Part shown: one piece after another, positions 1 to 12,800 of the stretch
How the letters are laid out: each line of letters begins with the position of its first letter
Numbering within the stretch: position 1 is the first letter of the stretch
DNA from: Flectonema sp. DT1601
Taxonomy: Eukaryota > Euglenozoa > Diplonemea > Diplonemida > Diplonemidae
NCBI GenBank assembly: GCA_964019425.1
Contig: OZ025791.1
Location: 124,001 to 188,000, forward strand
Length of the DNA: 64,000 nucleotides
Direction of reading: 5' to 3'
Program-made: the position numbers and the translations under genes
The notes under the pieces: model-generated
Database searches by the model: none
What the model saw: the letters and a program-made list of their open reading frames with translations, nothing else
What the model was told of the DNA's origin: nothing

Positions 1-1372
1 CGTATCATTCTTTGAAAACTTTCGAATGGCAGTCTGGTAGTTGCTTCGTAAGATGACAATCGATTCGCGTTTCAGGACCAGCAACTCTGAAGGAGTGCCG
101 CAAGTTAGTTTATATTGTACGAAAAGAGAAGAGAAAAAATACTGACAAAAATTAACTGGCGCTCTACGTGTATCAAACATGGTCGTGTTCCCTATTGTTT
201 GTTTGTTACTTTTGTCTTTATTTTGGCTTACATTGTTAAGTCTAAACAACAGAACAAGAGTGAAGGGAAACATAACATACGTATCACTGTCCATCTCTAC
301 TGGATTCTCTGGAACTGGGATCGGAACGGAAAGAGTCATTTGTTCTTGTCGATCACCAAAACGATGGGAATCTGGACCCCACATAGCATCAGCGATTAAA
401 AAGATCGGTTCTGGTGCTGGTTGATCAGGTCTATATTCTCTACCTGTAGCAGCTAATGCATCCTCGTCGAAACGGTGCAATCCCTTTCCTCTCTTTTTAG
501 ATTGCAAGAAACTGTCTTGAATCCAAAGTTGTGTTGCACACATAATGAATGGGATGATCATCATCACAGTTATCAATTCTAAAGTGTGTCCGTGTTCTTT
601 TGTGTGATCTTCTAGAGGGCCAAGGATCCAACTTCCCCAAGCAGCGAGGGGTCTTTGAAACATCCAAATTAAAAGACCTTTCATGACGACAGTTATGATA
701 ACAATACCAATCCACAGAATCAACTGGAATGCCCACCTCTTTAAAGATGTACAGGTTAGAACATATAAATCTCCATAACTGTTTTATTTATTGAAATTGA
801 ATTATATGAAACTTGTTTTCTACTCAAAAAAGAAGATTAACACACTCTCCAAAATCTAAAATTCCTTTCGGATCAAGTTGGTGAACTCTGATAATTCTTT
901 CAATAATCCTCAGCAATATGTAAGCAAACAGAACACGAACAGTGGTGTCGAAGATGATATTTACGAAATACCAAACGCAGGGGGAAACATCGTCGGCTGC
1001 GAGAAGCGATGCGACGACCATGTTTCCAACGTGAGCGATGAAGAAACCACCTCCTCTGTTTGTTAATTGTTGTTATGAAGTGTCAGAGGAATTGATAAGT
1101 AATGTGTTTATTGAGTTGTATTACTTTTATAAACTCTAAACCAACAGAACAACATACTGTTTAGTAGTATCCAAGACAAACACTCGAGTTGGTCTTCGAG
1201 TGCTTTTTCCATCCTTCGCTTCCATTCTCCATTTTGTAATCAGCGTAGCGAAGGCCAACACTCCGAGCAGCGCTTGAATGAGGTAATCGGTTACACTTTC
1301 AATGATTGTGCATGCATGAACATTCTCTGATGGTGACAAGAGAGCCGCAATACCGCCCGATATGTCTCCCAT
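1..1372 (-). CDS. STIMATE/TMEM110-family multi-pass membrane protein, 3' end beyond window
   Basis: In animals STIMATE is an ER membrane protein at ER-plasma membrane contacts that promotes STIM1-driven store-operated Ca2+ entry. The exons read 1372-1158, 1055-846 and 736 downward. Joined across GTATGT and GTGTGT donors they give the family core: a first helix with LLGVLAFATLITKW, then the signature VFVLDTTKQ, then a helix with FDTTVRVLFAYILL, FGEWAFQLILW and the late helix MMIIPFIMCATQLW. The cytosolic tail stays open to base 1. A GTATGT at 280-275 may start one more intron, so the true C-terminus is unseen. I chose the ATG at 1372 because a T-rich tract ending CACAG lies six bases upstream. 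The 83-residue frame starting at 1387 begins with TTG and is not used. Family assignment is confident; a role in Ca2+ entry in this organism is inference. Confidence 0.82.
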
Positions 1373-2389
1373 TCGATACTGTGGCAAAAATAAAATAACA
1401 ACAACTACTACAACCTTAACTGGGAAAGTCTCTTAGACGTTCAGAACTGATGACTTCGGTGAGTTGACTCGGTGAGAAGTAGAATTCCCACGTAGGCGTC
1501 ATTGTATCTGTGGAAAGAATTATTTTCAACTCAGCAACAGGATGCGACTTCGCAGAACGCTGGTCTCGGCACCCTGACTGCTTTCTAAGTTTACAAACAA
1601 CAGACTCGCCAGCGAGCTGTTAATTTGATTCGGATCGAGCACAAAAGAAATGCAAAACCAACTGTACGGATGAACAAACTGACAACAAAAAACAATTGAG
1701 GGGGTGGAAACAACTGTTGGTTATGTTCTCAGGCATTGCAGTAAATACGAACCACTCGCACTGCAGGTCAGTTTCGACGAAGTCATCCGAAGTAAGAAGA
1801 ATCTTAATTCCGGTGACAACTGAGCACCGGGAGGGCTATCAACTCACCGTTGAACCACTCGAACAAAACAATCAGAACTTTCCATTCGTCGGACACTTGA
1901 CGTAAAAAAGAATTTCAGTTTCAATTTTTCGATTCATTTCATTCTATTTCTTCAGTTTATTTATCTTAACAGCTTCTCAACAATTCAGTTAAGAAAGAAA
2001 ATTAAATGACCTGCCAATTGGCTCAGTTTTTTGATTGGTGTCAAAACTGGAGCTCTGACTGAGATGAAACTTTCTTTCTGACTGTACTTGACAACTGTGA
2101 ACGATTGCTGCATCACTAGCAGATGCGGACAACAAGAAATTACTTAGGCTTGTTACAGAGCCTACAGCAATCACTGAACAAAAGGATTTGATAAATAGCT
2201 GAAGTTGATAACCTTCAGACATCTTTGGGGATATTTATACCCCCACAGAGATATAAATATAGTTGTTGGTGTATCAAAGACAACTAAACAATTAATGATA
2301 CGGTGGGAGGGGCGGGGGGGTTGTCCGAAGTCATCAACTCCTTTGCTGGTTTCAACATGTAATTGGAACGGAACTCTCATTCTGAGCAC
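1373..2389. other. Intergenic stretch without a supported gene
   Basis: Only short, compositionally unconvincing open frames are present. It contains the T-rich acceptor-like tract before the STIMATE-like start (around 1378-1400) and a G-rich run near 2303-2320. I see no RNA gene or repeat here. Confidence 0.6.
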
Positions 2390-2965
2390 CTAATCAATCA
2401 AAGAAGTGTTTTTAATTGCTTTCCTTTCAATCTCATGCATCGGTCTAGTAGCCCACCAAAGAATAACAATCGACACCATTACAAAGAGACCTGTACAGAG
2501 TACAATGAGGCCAGCGTTCTCTAAGTACGCTGGGTCGGCTTTCATGTCGATGGGTACGCCGAACTCGAAGTCCGAAGCGATCCGAAAAGTGCTGCAGTCA
2601 TCCAGAACGTAACAACTGCTGGGTGACGGAAGTAGATCACTGCAATTCCGAGTCACTCCTGCAATTCCTGCGGGGCACACTTCCGTTGCTACCGTGTAGG
2701 TAGCCACATTGCCATTACAAGTAGCACACGTGCTTCTACTCTCACAGTTGTCATCAACTCCATTCGCATACAAACAACTTCTAGTACACTGACAGTTATA
2801 TGAACAGGCGGTCATAGTATCAACTACTAACTCACAAGTAGTCTCTATCCATTTCTTATCATCCCAAGTCTTTCCTACTCCAAGTACAATACTCCCCGCT
2901 ATCGCAAGAGCAAGTCCGATAAAGAAGAATGAACTTATCAATCCGATAATCTGCTTCCCCGCCAT
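2390..2965 (-). CDS. Small Cys-rich two-TM membrane protein, unknown function
   Basis: I do not recognise this 191-residue protein. It has a hydrophobic segment at about residues 6-30, an ectodomain-like loop with about fifteen cysteines in closely spaced pairs (residues 43-130), a second hydrophobic segment near residues 150-172 and a short basic/polar tail ending TSLID. The layout resembles half-tetraspanin or claudin-like small membrane proteins, but no CCG motif is visible. The start at 2965 was preferred to the upstream in-frame start at 3106 because the sequence ATTTATTTTTCAAATCCAG ends 19 bases before it and looks like a splice acceptor. The stop is followed by no GTATGT donor, so it is probably a single-exon gene. 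The disulfide-rich loop probably faces the lumen or outside. Confidence 0.7.
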   Translation of the reverse strand: MAGKQIIGLISSFFFIGLALAIAGSIVLGVGKTWDDKKWIETTCELVVDTMTACSYNCQCTRSCLYANGVDDNCESRSTCATCNGNVATYTVATEVCPAGIAGVTRNCSDLLPSPSSCYVLDDCSTFRIASDFEFGVPIDMKADPAYLENAGLIVLCTGLFVMVSIVILWWATRPMHEIERKAIKNTSLID

Positions 2966-5900
2966 TGAAGTTGAAGGGGTTCTGGATTTGAAAAATAAAT
3001 CAGCGACGAAACACAACAAACCAACGATACGATTTTTCTCTTTTTTCTTTTTTTTAGTTAGGAAAGCTCTGGGGAAGCCCAGGGCAACAATTATTCGGTA
3101 CCACAACCGTGAGACTCATAAAATTTACCAGAGCTCATAAATAAAGAACGCCGTGAGAATGGAAACGGAACACAAGAAACAAGTATCGCAGAACAACAGA
3201 TATCCATCACCCGGAAAAAAAAAGTACCTTAGGACTGTCTCAGTAGTTACTCGTCTTGCTTTTAAAGTCGTCTTCACAATATGCAGCACTCGCATGAGTG
3301 GACACAACAACCGAGACCCTCCCGACGACCTAAGACGTTAAATTATATGAAACCTATAATCAGGATTCACTGTGAACAATGTTCAAGAACTTCTTAAAAA
3401 CCAACACGAGTCTGGCCAGAACAGCCGACGACAGATTTAAGCAACAGAAATAATACCCTGCCGATGAGAATATCGATGAGGATAACGTGCTAAGGATGAA
3501 AAGAGAATGGCAAAATGATTAAGAAATGAGACCCAAAAGTCCTCACCGGGTAACCAGAGCAGTTGCGAGCAGATGTTTGGAAAGACTTGGAAGTAACACA
3601 GAGAAACGAACCGAGGCAGCAAAGCTTCGGAATATAAACATCACTTTAACAACTAAAGAAGACGCACGCACCCGCTGATTCAGCTAGTTATCAACTCTAC
3701 CTTCGATTACTTCACTTTGAAGTAATATTTCGGACAGCTTGAGGAAGATAAGTTGATGTCAGATAGAGCCAGGTAAAGAATAAATAAAGAAGAGAAGGAG
3801 ACGTTCTTTAAACTAAAAACAACACTCACATGAGACTCAAGTGACTGAATACAAAACAAGTAAGAAGCTAAGATTGGCACTCAAAGAAATAGAAACTCAA
3901 TTCACAAATAACTCGCACGAGTTTCAGAACTCCATCACGGCTGCCTCCCCAGACTATTCGGCCAATCAATAAAATAATTTTGAAATCTGACTGAGCAGAG
4001 CTCAGAAAAGGCTGACAAATAATAGTTCCAAAGTCTGCTATCGTTAGACAAGTAACAGCAGTCTTGTTCAAGAATCACAAAGTGGGTTTAGTTATTCAGA
4101 GATGATAAAGAAACTGAGTCATATATTGGTTTTATGAAGAAAAACTAAACTCCACGCATGCCAACAACCAACACACTGACATGACTGCATTTCAAAGGGA
4201 TTTCCCATCACGTTGTCAGCAGTTAAAAAGGAAACAACTCAACAGATCGAATTCTAGACTTTATTGTGCTCCGTAAAGAAAAGGACTCAAAGCAAAGTAG
4301 TTCTGGTTAGTAGAAAGTTGTTGTTTTTTTAAAGTCCGTTATTTACTACCAAAACCCACTTCATGTACGAGGCAGGCAGTGTAAGAGACGGCTGATTTCG
4401 CCAAGGGAGGGAGAACACTAAACTACTTCATTATGAAAGAAGGAAAGTAAGAGGGGGGCGAATCTCGGGAGGATGAGAAAAAAAAATTAAAATAAGTAAA
4501 TAAAGAAAGGAGGGAGTATTAAACTTTAATTACACCTCCTCCAGTTCATAAATTAGAACGAGTATCCGAGTCGGGATAGCGTAAAAAAAGGAAAACAACG
4601 AACCAGTCCCACTGCGATACAAACCAATTATCTGTGCCGTGTTTCCACAGCTCGGATAATTCCACAATACCGATACAAGGAGTTAAGTATCAATAAAAGC
4701 TCACGATAGCTTCCAAAAAACCGTGACAGACAAACTTGACTTTGGTTCATTCAAGAAAAAAAAAGGGAAGTGGAATCGACTACTTCACTAAACAAGTGCG
4801 AGAAACGTTCTTCCTGATTTCCTTTTTTCATTTGACAATTTTTTTAAAAATCATCAACAAAAACTGACAGAGTTCTAAGTTCAATAAGATCAGTTTGTTC
4901 ATATTAATTATTATCAGTTTCTTATCATTAACGTCATCCATATTATGAACAAACTTAAGATAGGTACTCACATAGTTGATGTACGTTAATTAAGTTTTTT
5001 ATTATAAAATATTTAGCCTGAGGTCACTCACACGACATGTAGAGCTTCAAACTCCAAAAGATTGTGTGGATGGTGCTAAACCTCCCTCGCGTGACACTAC
5101 AGGAAAGTAGAAAAAAATGTAACCACATAAGCTACCATCACAAGGTAAGTGACAGGTTTGGCTACGATAAAGTGATAAATAGTTACAAGAGATGATAAAA
5201 GAAGGCTGCTCTGATCCTCTCAGCCAGAAAACACAATTTGCTGTGCGATAGCAAATAACAGATTAGAGTAAAGCAGCGAAATAAAGTTCTGCGATGCTTT
5301 AGATTGAAGTCAACTCGGGTCGCTATAAACGCCTGACTGCTTCACTTGTTCACACAATACAATCTGATGCTAAGCAACTCACATGACAGCGGAATAGACA
5401 AGACACAAATAATCGCAAAGTAAGACCGACGAAGGTCCGATTCGAAAGTTTATTAGCAAAGAAGAAAGGAAAAGGAAAGGAAAGGGAATAAGACCACACC
5501 TTTGTTTGTTTAGAGTTTATACAAACAAAGAAATGGTTTTTTTTATTTACGTTACTACGAGAGTGGCTTCAGATATGGCTGCATATTCAGCAACCATCCG
5601 GTGCAGAACAATTGCTAAACGCTGCAGCAACGATGTCTATCAAATGACCAAAAGTTTATATAAACAGAACAGCTAAAACATTTCTAGCAGGCCGATAGCA
5701 TAGTGACGCAGGTTAATTTGTTGTTGTTTAAATGAAAGCAATGAGAGTATACGGTATGTCATTCCGTGCTGAGAGCAGTCAGTTGATAAAACCATCCAAA
5801 AAGGTAGTTGTGGTGTGGTGTGTTCATTCAAGTGAGGTCAGATATATAAGGGATCGACCGACTGCATTAAAACCTGGGTATCTGTAGGGAAGGGGAGCAG

Positions 5901-6439
5901 TAGTTTCATTTTTAAGTCTTCAAAAAAATTTCATTATATAGTTCTGGAAATTTCATTTCAGGTTGAAGCTAAAGAAGGATCGTCTAAAACAAGAAAAGAC
6001 GAAACCTTAAATTACATATTACGATTGTGCAGAACTTGTTATCTATCAAAGTAATAAAAACATTAGCGGTGGTAAGAATAGAATAGAAATACCAATTCTA
6101 TTTGACCATCGCCGCGACCAAGAAGTGCTTTTTCTTTTCTTCTCATCTGCCTTAATCACTCTGCGCAAGTTCAGGACTATACCTGCGAAGATAGACCTGT
6201 CAGGTAGCGGAGTCATGACCGCTCTAGGAAAGCTCTTGGGGGATTATTGTATGATTTTGTAAATATTGCGTTCGTAATATAAAAAGAAAAATACACAAAA
6301 ATATCCGTGGTGCCGATGTGGACACCTCAGATGATTCAGGAAGCTTTGACGCTGATAGACTGGCTGCATATTTAAATTGAAAAAAAAAGAAAAGAACCGA
6401 ACATTTTTTGATTGGAAAAAAAACCTCATTCCACAAACG

Positions 6440-6573
6440 AAGACTGGACTTCGACCTCAACAAGAACCAAAAAGAAAATTACCCAAATGTGTTGTCCGTA
6501 TTTCCAGCTGGAACAAACCTTCAAGAAATCTTCGAAACCGGAAAATTGCCATCAGCAGGTTTCATTCCTTTTG
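6440..6573 (+). other. Plus-strand coding-like island followed by a GTAAGT donor
   Basis: One frame reads like a real protein for about 40 residues, with NYPNVLSVFPAGTNLQEIF and then ETGKLPSAGFIPFVEF, and breaks exactly at GTAAGT (from 6573). An upstream patch near 6303-6378 also has a protein-like frame (GADVDTSDDSGSFDADRLA). No start codon, acceptor or downstream exon could be joined convincingly. It may be an exon of an undetected plus-strand gene or a decayed gene fragment. I do not recognise the family. Confidence 0.25.
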
Positions 6574-8480
6574 TCGAGTTCTGTAAGTTGGTTTTTGGTT
6601 TCTTTTGTTTTGTTTGGATTGTTAAAGACACATGGAGCTAGAGGTTTAGATAGATATGAGTTTATTGTTAAAATATATACTTTGGGAAATACGATATTTG
6701 AAAGCATTAAAATAATTGTTCAGCTGTTCCAAATAACAGTTTCAAGTAACTGCGGGGGGTCTGGGTAACCCGCACCAGTTTAGGAATAATCATGTGTTAT
6801 GCTTTTATAGCTTTAGCTGGAAGGATTAATTCCCAGCTGAACACTTGCAACAGGTTGAACAACGAACAAGATCAGGGAGACAGTAGAGATGGGAGTAACA
6901 AGTAAAAATTCTTTCATAATCCAAAATATAAAACTTTTTCTTTCACATAAAATAATCACGCGTGTCTAATGCCAATTTATTTATTTATTTATTTATTTAC
7001 GAAGCCTAGGAAGCCAAAAGCCAGGAAAAGCTCAATATACTACGAAAATAAAATATAAAAAAAAACGGGCCACAAAAATCTGGGCAACACGATAAACTAC
7101 AATCTGCAAGGCACAGATCAAAGGAAGCTCATGAGACAGCTCTTAAATAAGTTTAGTTTCGCAACCTATATATCGGCCACGAAAAAAAAAAACTTTTTAA
7201 AAAGAAGATCTACACCAGAAACAAAAATCTTTACTAAAAAACGCTGACCATTGTGAGCACACGTGATTTTTTTTTTATTTTTATTTTCGAATAGGAACTC
7301 ACAAAACCTTTGTTAGATTTATTAAGTATCTAAGACAGGTCTTAGATAAGTTAAAAAGAAGGGACCATAAAAAAAAGTATCAAAACGAACGTTCTTGTAT
7401 CTGACTTCTTCAAACAACTAAGTTTAAATCATACAAACGTTCAGAAGGAACAACAGCTAGCAATTAGAAACTAGCTCTGGACTGTAACTGGTAGCAGACC
7501 GGTGAATGTGGCATTTAAAAAAAAAAAAAAAAATAAGATTCCATTTTTTTAAAAAAAAGAAAAAGAAAAAAAAAAACTAACCAAACCAAACCAAACCACT
7601 ATTATGATTTTGTATTTGGGATTCAAAAGAATATTTTAATTCCAACAAGGTGATGAGAACCTATTAATTTTCTCTGACGTTGTATCGTTTGAAAAAGTTG
7701 TTCCAGAAACTACAAAGAGTCCTCAGATAGGATATGTTCTGTTCATGGTAATCTGACAGTCTTATGAATAACAGATCGATTATAGAAATTACTTTAGCTG
7801 CTTAGGATGAGCAACAGATAAATAGAACACGAGTCAAAGGAGCTTTGAAACTCCTTGTAGGTTTCGCGAGCTTGTTTTATCAAGCGAAAAGTAAATGCCT
7901 AATCTCAGAATGTGAAGCACATTTTCGTGTGCTAACGTTTTTAGAAGTAACTTCGAATAACACGCGCGGATTTATCCGTTCGCACGACTTTCAAAAAGAA
8001 GCAGAACGGTTGCGAAGATTTCGTTTTTTGTTTGTTGTCATTGCTTGTGGGGTATTTAGTAAAATACGTGTTTGCGGACAACTATTTTAGTTTTTCGCAA
8101 TTTATTCGAAAATTATATTTTGTAATTGTGTTAATAAGAGAATCTTAACGACATCTTTAAACATTTTAGGAAGAAACACTTCCACTAAAACAATAACCTC
8201 ATCGTTTCTAATAGGCGACAGTAGTAAACAAGAGTTTTGTATTTAGCAATCCGTTGTATTTTATTTATTTAGCCAGTCTTCCCCCCCAATGTTAGAACTC
8301 GCATTGTTTGAATAAAAAAATAAAATAAAACTTTAGCTAACCAGTAACATTCTCATCGTAAAAAAAAGAATAGTCGGAAATCTGAGGTAATAAACCAATG
8401 AAAGTTGCAAACTACACACGTTATAAAAATGACTAGGGGAAAATCGATGCAAAATCTAAAGTGATCGTGCGTCCTTCACA

Positions 8481-8606
8481 AAACCATTCAGATAATCAAA
8501 GCGTTATATTTTGTTGATCGCAGACAGTATCACTGGCACTTCGACATAATAAATAAACGGCTCTTAATCTGAATAGTTTACTTCTCCGACTTCGTCGGGT
8601 GCAAAA
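8481..8606. repeat. Structured repeat copy A (paired with 9100-9203)
   Basis: It carries arms AAACCATTCAGAT (8481-8493) and ATCTGAATAGTTT (8567-8579), which pair with one mismatch on the plus strand. That position becomes a G-U wobble in a minus-strand RNA. A perfect 5 bp hairpin CCGAC-TTC-GTCGG follows at 8586-8598, then TGCAAAA. It may be an uncharacterised small RNA gene or a short inverted-repeat element. Confidence 0.4.
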
Positions 8607-9099
8607 TAAAATAAAATAAAACAAATAAATAAAACTGCAACAAAAGATCAAAAGAAAAGCATCTCACTCCCGCCACTTCTCATTTAATGAAAACCAAAAT
8701 ACTTCGAGAAAGTGAGTGCTTTTATTAGAGGTCTGGTTAAGTTTTGTTTTTAGGATGAAACGAAGCCGCAACATAATAATTAGGCCATTAAAGACCATCA
8801 CAATGAATTGGTAGGGAGGGATTGGGAATTTTTGAAATAATTGCAGTAGATGAAAGGAATAAAAAAAAAAGATAGACCAGCAGAAAGGATGCGTTAAATA
8901 AATAACACACGCTGGGGGTTTCCCTAATTGTTTTTGTGGGAAATATCGAACGGAATGCAGACGATATCAATAAATTGATATTAGTTTCGTCAATAACTAT
9001 ATGAAAAATTAAATAATAGGGGAAAAGGGTGACTCGTTTCTGCCTGCTGGGATACAGAAGGCTGGTTAGTATTGCTAAGTTTGGCACAAAAAAAAAGAA

Positions 9100-9203
9100 A
9101 AACTATTCAGATAAACAGACAGTAATACCGTCGCACAGAGAAATAGATGACGTAAATAACGGGCTCTCCATCTGAATAGTTTCTTCTCCGACTTCGTCGG
9201 TGC
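9100..9203. repeat. Structured repeat copy B (paired with 8481-8606)
   Basis: The perfect 13 bp inverted repeat AAACTATTCAGAT (9100-9112) and ATCTGAATAGTTT (9170-9182) is followed by the same CCGAC-TTC-GTCGG hairpin (9188-9200) and TGCAAAA. Copy A shares the arms, the GGCTC and ACAGACAGTA words and the 3' hairpin, but the loops differ. Read on the minus strand, the outer arm is followed by a T-run, as for a pol III terminator. Confidence 0.4.
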
Positions 9204-9823
9204 AAAAAAAAAAGAAAGAAAATGATCGGGTCTCGAGTCTCTTATTACTTCTGAAAATCAATCCTCACTCACATGAGAAACCCGGTGAGAAACAAAATAA
9301 AACAAAACAGAAAACTCAACTGTATAATATCAAGTCGCAGCATCGAGACCGCTGCGGGCAATACATTTCCATGGGGTCAGGGGATCGATGCTCCAGAAAA
9401 TGAGGTTAAGAAAGCTTTTTTCCCCTCCGTCCTTCTTCCCCTTCCTTCTTGTTTTTGTAAAAAGCAAAATTTTTGAGTAAAATATTTATACCAGCTTGCG
9501 CAAAAAGCTGTCAAGGTGAGTTATCATCTTGACTAGCAAATGAGGCTGCTGCCGGAAAATTAAAACAGAAAATAAAGACTCCGAATTAAAAGACACATCT
9601 CGTTGTGAGGAATAGGGTTGGTAAGGAACACGTTGAAAGACGCGACGCGACTGAAGACTTTTATTTGCTTTCTAAAAAAGAAAGTCCGAGAGAGTCATCA
9701 AAAGCAAATTGAAACTAGGAAACCGGATTTCGGAACGCAGATTGCTTCCGCACGTGGTCTAAGTACTAGTGACGGATGAACTAGGGGTCCGTCAACAGAG
9801 TCCTACAGTCCGTCAACAGCGTG

Positions 9824-12800
9824 TTATATTGATAACGCGTTTACTAAGACTTGCTTTTCACAAGAAGAATCTGTTGGAGTACTACCTGGTGAGTTCCTTC
9901 TCTTTGGACGGAATACATCCTTAGCAGAACGCGTCTGTGGGTGTTGTGATAAAGTTCTCTTAAGTGTGATTAAATAGTTTATATAATAAAATACATACTC
10001 GAGAGTTGTTGATGTTGGCGGATTTGGACCCCGGTAGCTGTAACTTCTTTAATGAATTTGGAAACAACGAGATACTGATAGGTACCTTTTGACCACTTTC
10101 ACCGCCTTCCCAAAACTTCATTTGATGAGGCATTGCGTCACCCGATTCCTTACTTCGAACCTTCCATCCTGCCTGTCCATAACCCTCACGAATTGTCCAA
10201 CGCTTTGCCGAGTCAATTTGTATTTTACGAATCCCCGACACCCACATTGGACTCTCACGATGTTGTGTGTGAGAAAGAGTGTACCTCCCCTCAATCTCCT
10301 TCGGACCCTCGACAACTATTGACGTCGGAACTTTTGGGTCAACCGACTCAGCCACAGATTCACTTGCTCCGCTTCGTTGAGCGTCCCTTCGTGAAATCTT
10401 CCTGGTCAGATTCAGTGTTGGAAGTGTTCGCCTGTTTGTAATTTAGACTTCCCTTTACCAATTGTAATGCATCAAATTAGAGTTAACAACTTAGTCCGAC
10501 TCCAAGGATGTCTTAAAGACCTCCCTGCCGCAGCCCCGTTAGTTTTATTTAGTGAAATGTAAATACATACGCTGCGAACGAGTAACTCGGATTACTAGGT
10601 TCGAATGCAAACGACTCGGATTCGTCATTCTGTAAAAGTGGAGTCTCAAGTACCTCGTCCTTCATAGAGAGAGACCTTTCACTTCCGCCCTTAACAGAAG
10701 CTTCAAAGAGAGCAACCTCCTCATGATTCGGACTGTCTGCTTCGAATACATCGAGTTCTGCATTCGCGATGCCTTTTTCTTCTTCTTCGAGTTCTGCATT
10801 CTGAAGTCTCTGTCTTCGGGATGAACGTCTCCAAGAACCCTTTTTGTTTGGATCTTCGAAGAGAAATAAAACCCAAATCACACAAATCAGGTCGAGGAGC
10901 AGCTTCACCATCAGCAGCACTGAGCAGGCCTGAAAGAAGGGAACTGACGTATCGAAGGTCCAGAAGTTTGGGTTTTCGTTGTAGTATCCGATTCCACAGA
11001 GAAGAAGTCCCATCGCCTGCAAGAGGAACATCGCGGGATCTATGAAGTCGTCACGTCCTCTAACGTGGGGACGCTTTAGGAATTCGACGAAAAAGAAAAT
11101 AAAATTAACAGAAGCACCAAAGATTCGAATATGACCACATTCTACCCAAGTTGTTGTTCGAAGTGTCATCGCTGCAGCAAGCAGTGCCATGCTGAGAAAT
11201 TCAAATACAACGTACCAAGAGCGAGTTTCCTTAAATGGTCTTATCATTGTCGAGTACTTCTGTACGAAGTCGTTCTTCTTTGTGGTGCTGACCCACTCAC
11301 CGGGTCCGACGATGAATGTTAACCATTTTGGTAATATCACTTCATCGATGCGATATCTCGCCATCATATTATCTTCGACTTCCTTTCGTATTATTCGTTG
11401 TAATTGAACAGGAACAGCAATACAAAGAACAAGTCCAGGTATTGATATCACATAATGACCTCCTGATCCAGGATAGAATAAAAGTTTAAAAACACTGAGG
11501 ATCGTTCCTTGATAGAGAAATAGAAATACGAAGAGTGGAACAGATGGGAACTTCAGTACTCTGGAGGTTGCCATGTAGTCTTCGAATCTGCTGGGCATCA
11601 CTTTAGTTAGAAATAGAACTGTTGAATAACAAACAATACCAAATCCTATTACGATAGCTGAATTACCGATAATACAACCTGCGTACTCTGATTCATAATA
11701 CGGATCTGATATCTGAGTCGGATGAAGCACCCAAGGAAGAGTAGAATTGTCGTAGTTATTTAATATACAAGGAGATATTGCTAACGAAAGTCTGACTGCT
11801 TGAGCTGCTGCAGGCCCAGACACCAATCCCAGCACACCGGAAACAGCCGTCACTGCTTCCGATGTTTTCTGCGCTTCTTCTGAAATAGGGTTCTTCACCT
11901 TAATTTCTACAACACATGGAACAACACCTTCAATCTCACCATCCACAAATGTCTCTTCGATGATGAAGAGTGCTTTTGAACTTTCCAACACCTTGGTCAG
12001 TTTTATAGAAAATACGACTTCAGTTTCTGCACCTTTCGTTTTTTTGATCTCTGATTCTCCGACGCCATTTAGACCTTCAACACCGAGGCTGGTGTTCGAG
12101 TAAAAAGTTGCGCCGCACGCTGTTGAGTTGCACTGAGCTCCTCTTTCAAGAGTTGCAGAAATCGTTAACACACCGCCATTGTCAACAGAAGTGGGACACT
12201 TCATCCTCAGTTGCGACGGTTGCGGTGAAGGCGTTAGTGGAATAGAAGTTGGCGGAATTGGCGTGTCAGGAACTGGTGTGGGTGGGATAGACGTGTCTGG
12301 TACAGCTGTTGGTGGTATCGGTGTCGGTGGCACTGCTGTCAGCGGTATTGGCGTTGGTGGTATCGGTGTCGGTGGCACTGCTGTCAGCGGTATTGGCGTT
12401 GGTGGTATCGGTGTCGGTGGCACTGCTGTCAGCGGTATTGGCGTTGGTGGTATCGGTGTCGGTGGCACTGCTGTCAGCGGTATTGGCGTTGGTGGTATTG
12501 GTGTCGGTGGCACTGCTGTCAGCGGTATTGGAGTTGGCGGTGCTGCTGTCAGCGGTATCGGTGTTGGTGGTATTGGTGTCGGTGGTATCGGCGTCGGAGG
12601 TATCGGTGTCGGTGGTATCGGTGTCGGTGGCACTGCTGTCAGCGGTATTGGTGTCGGTGGTATCGGCGTCGGAGGTGCTGGTGTTGGAGGTGCCGGTGTT
12701 GGTGGTATCGGCGTCGGAGGTGCTGGTGTTGGAGGTGCCGGTGTTGGTGGTATCGGCGTCGGAGGTGCTGGTGTCGGAGGTGCCGGTGTCGGAGGTGCCG

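Larger units (their letters stand above)
2966..9823. other. 6.9 kb gene-poor, AT-rich region
   Basis: No minus-strand gene could be assembled. It holds simple repeats: TTTA repeats near 6976-6999, A-rich runs near 7509-7580, AACCAAACC repeats near 7582-7600 and AAAAT repeats near 8604-8625. A pair of related structured blocks lies at 8481-8606 and 9100-9203, and one plus-strand coding-like island at about 6440-6573 is followed by GTAAGT. All other open frames are short and lack residue patterns of real proteins. Confidence 0.55.

Noticed and set aside
1136-1387. STIMATE-like frame starting at 1387
   Set aside because: That codon is TTG and lies within the presumed acceptor tract. The ATG at 1372 is preferred.
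8788-9087. 99-codon minus-strand hydrophobic frame
   Set aside because: AT-rich composition, no family pattern, no acceptor-like tract, and it lies beside the structured repeat copies.
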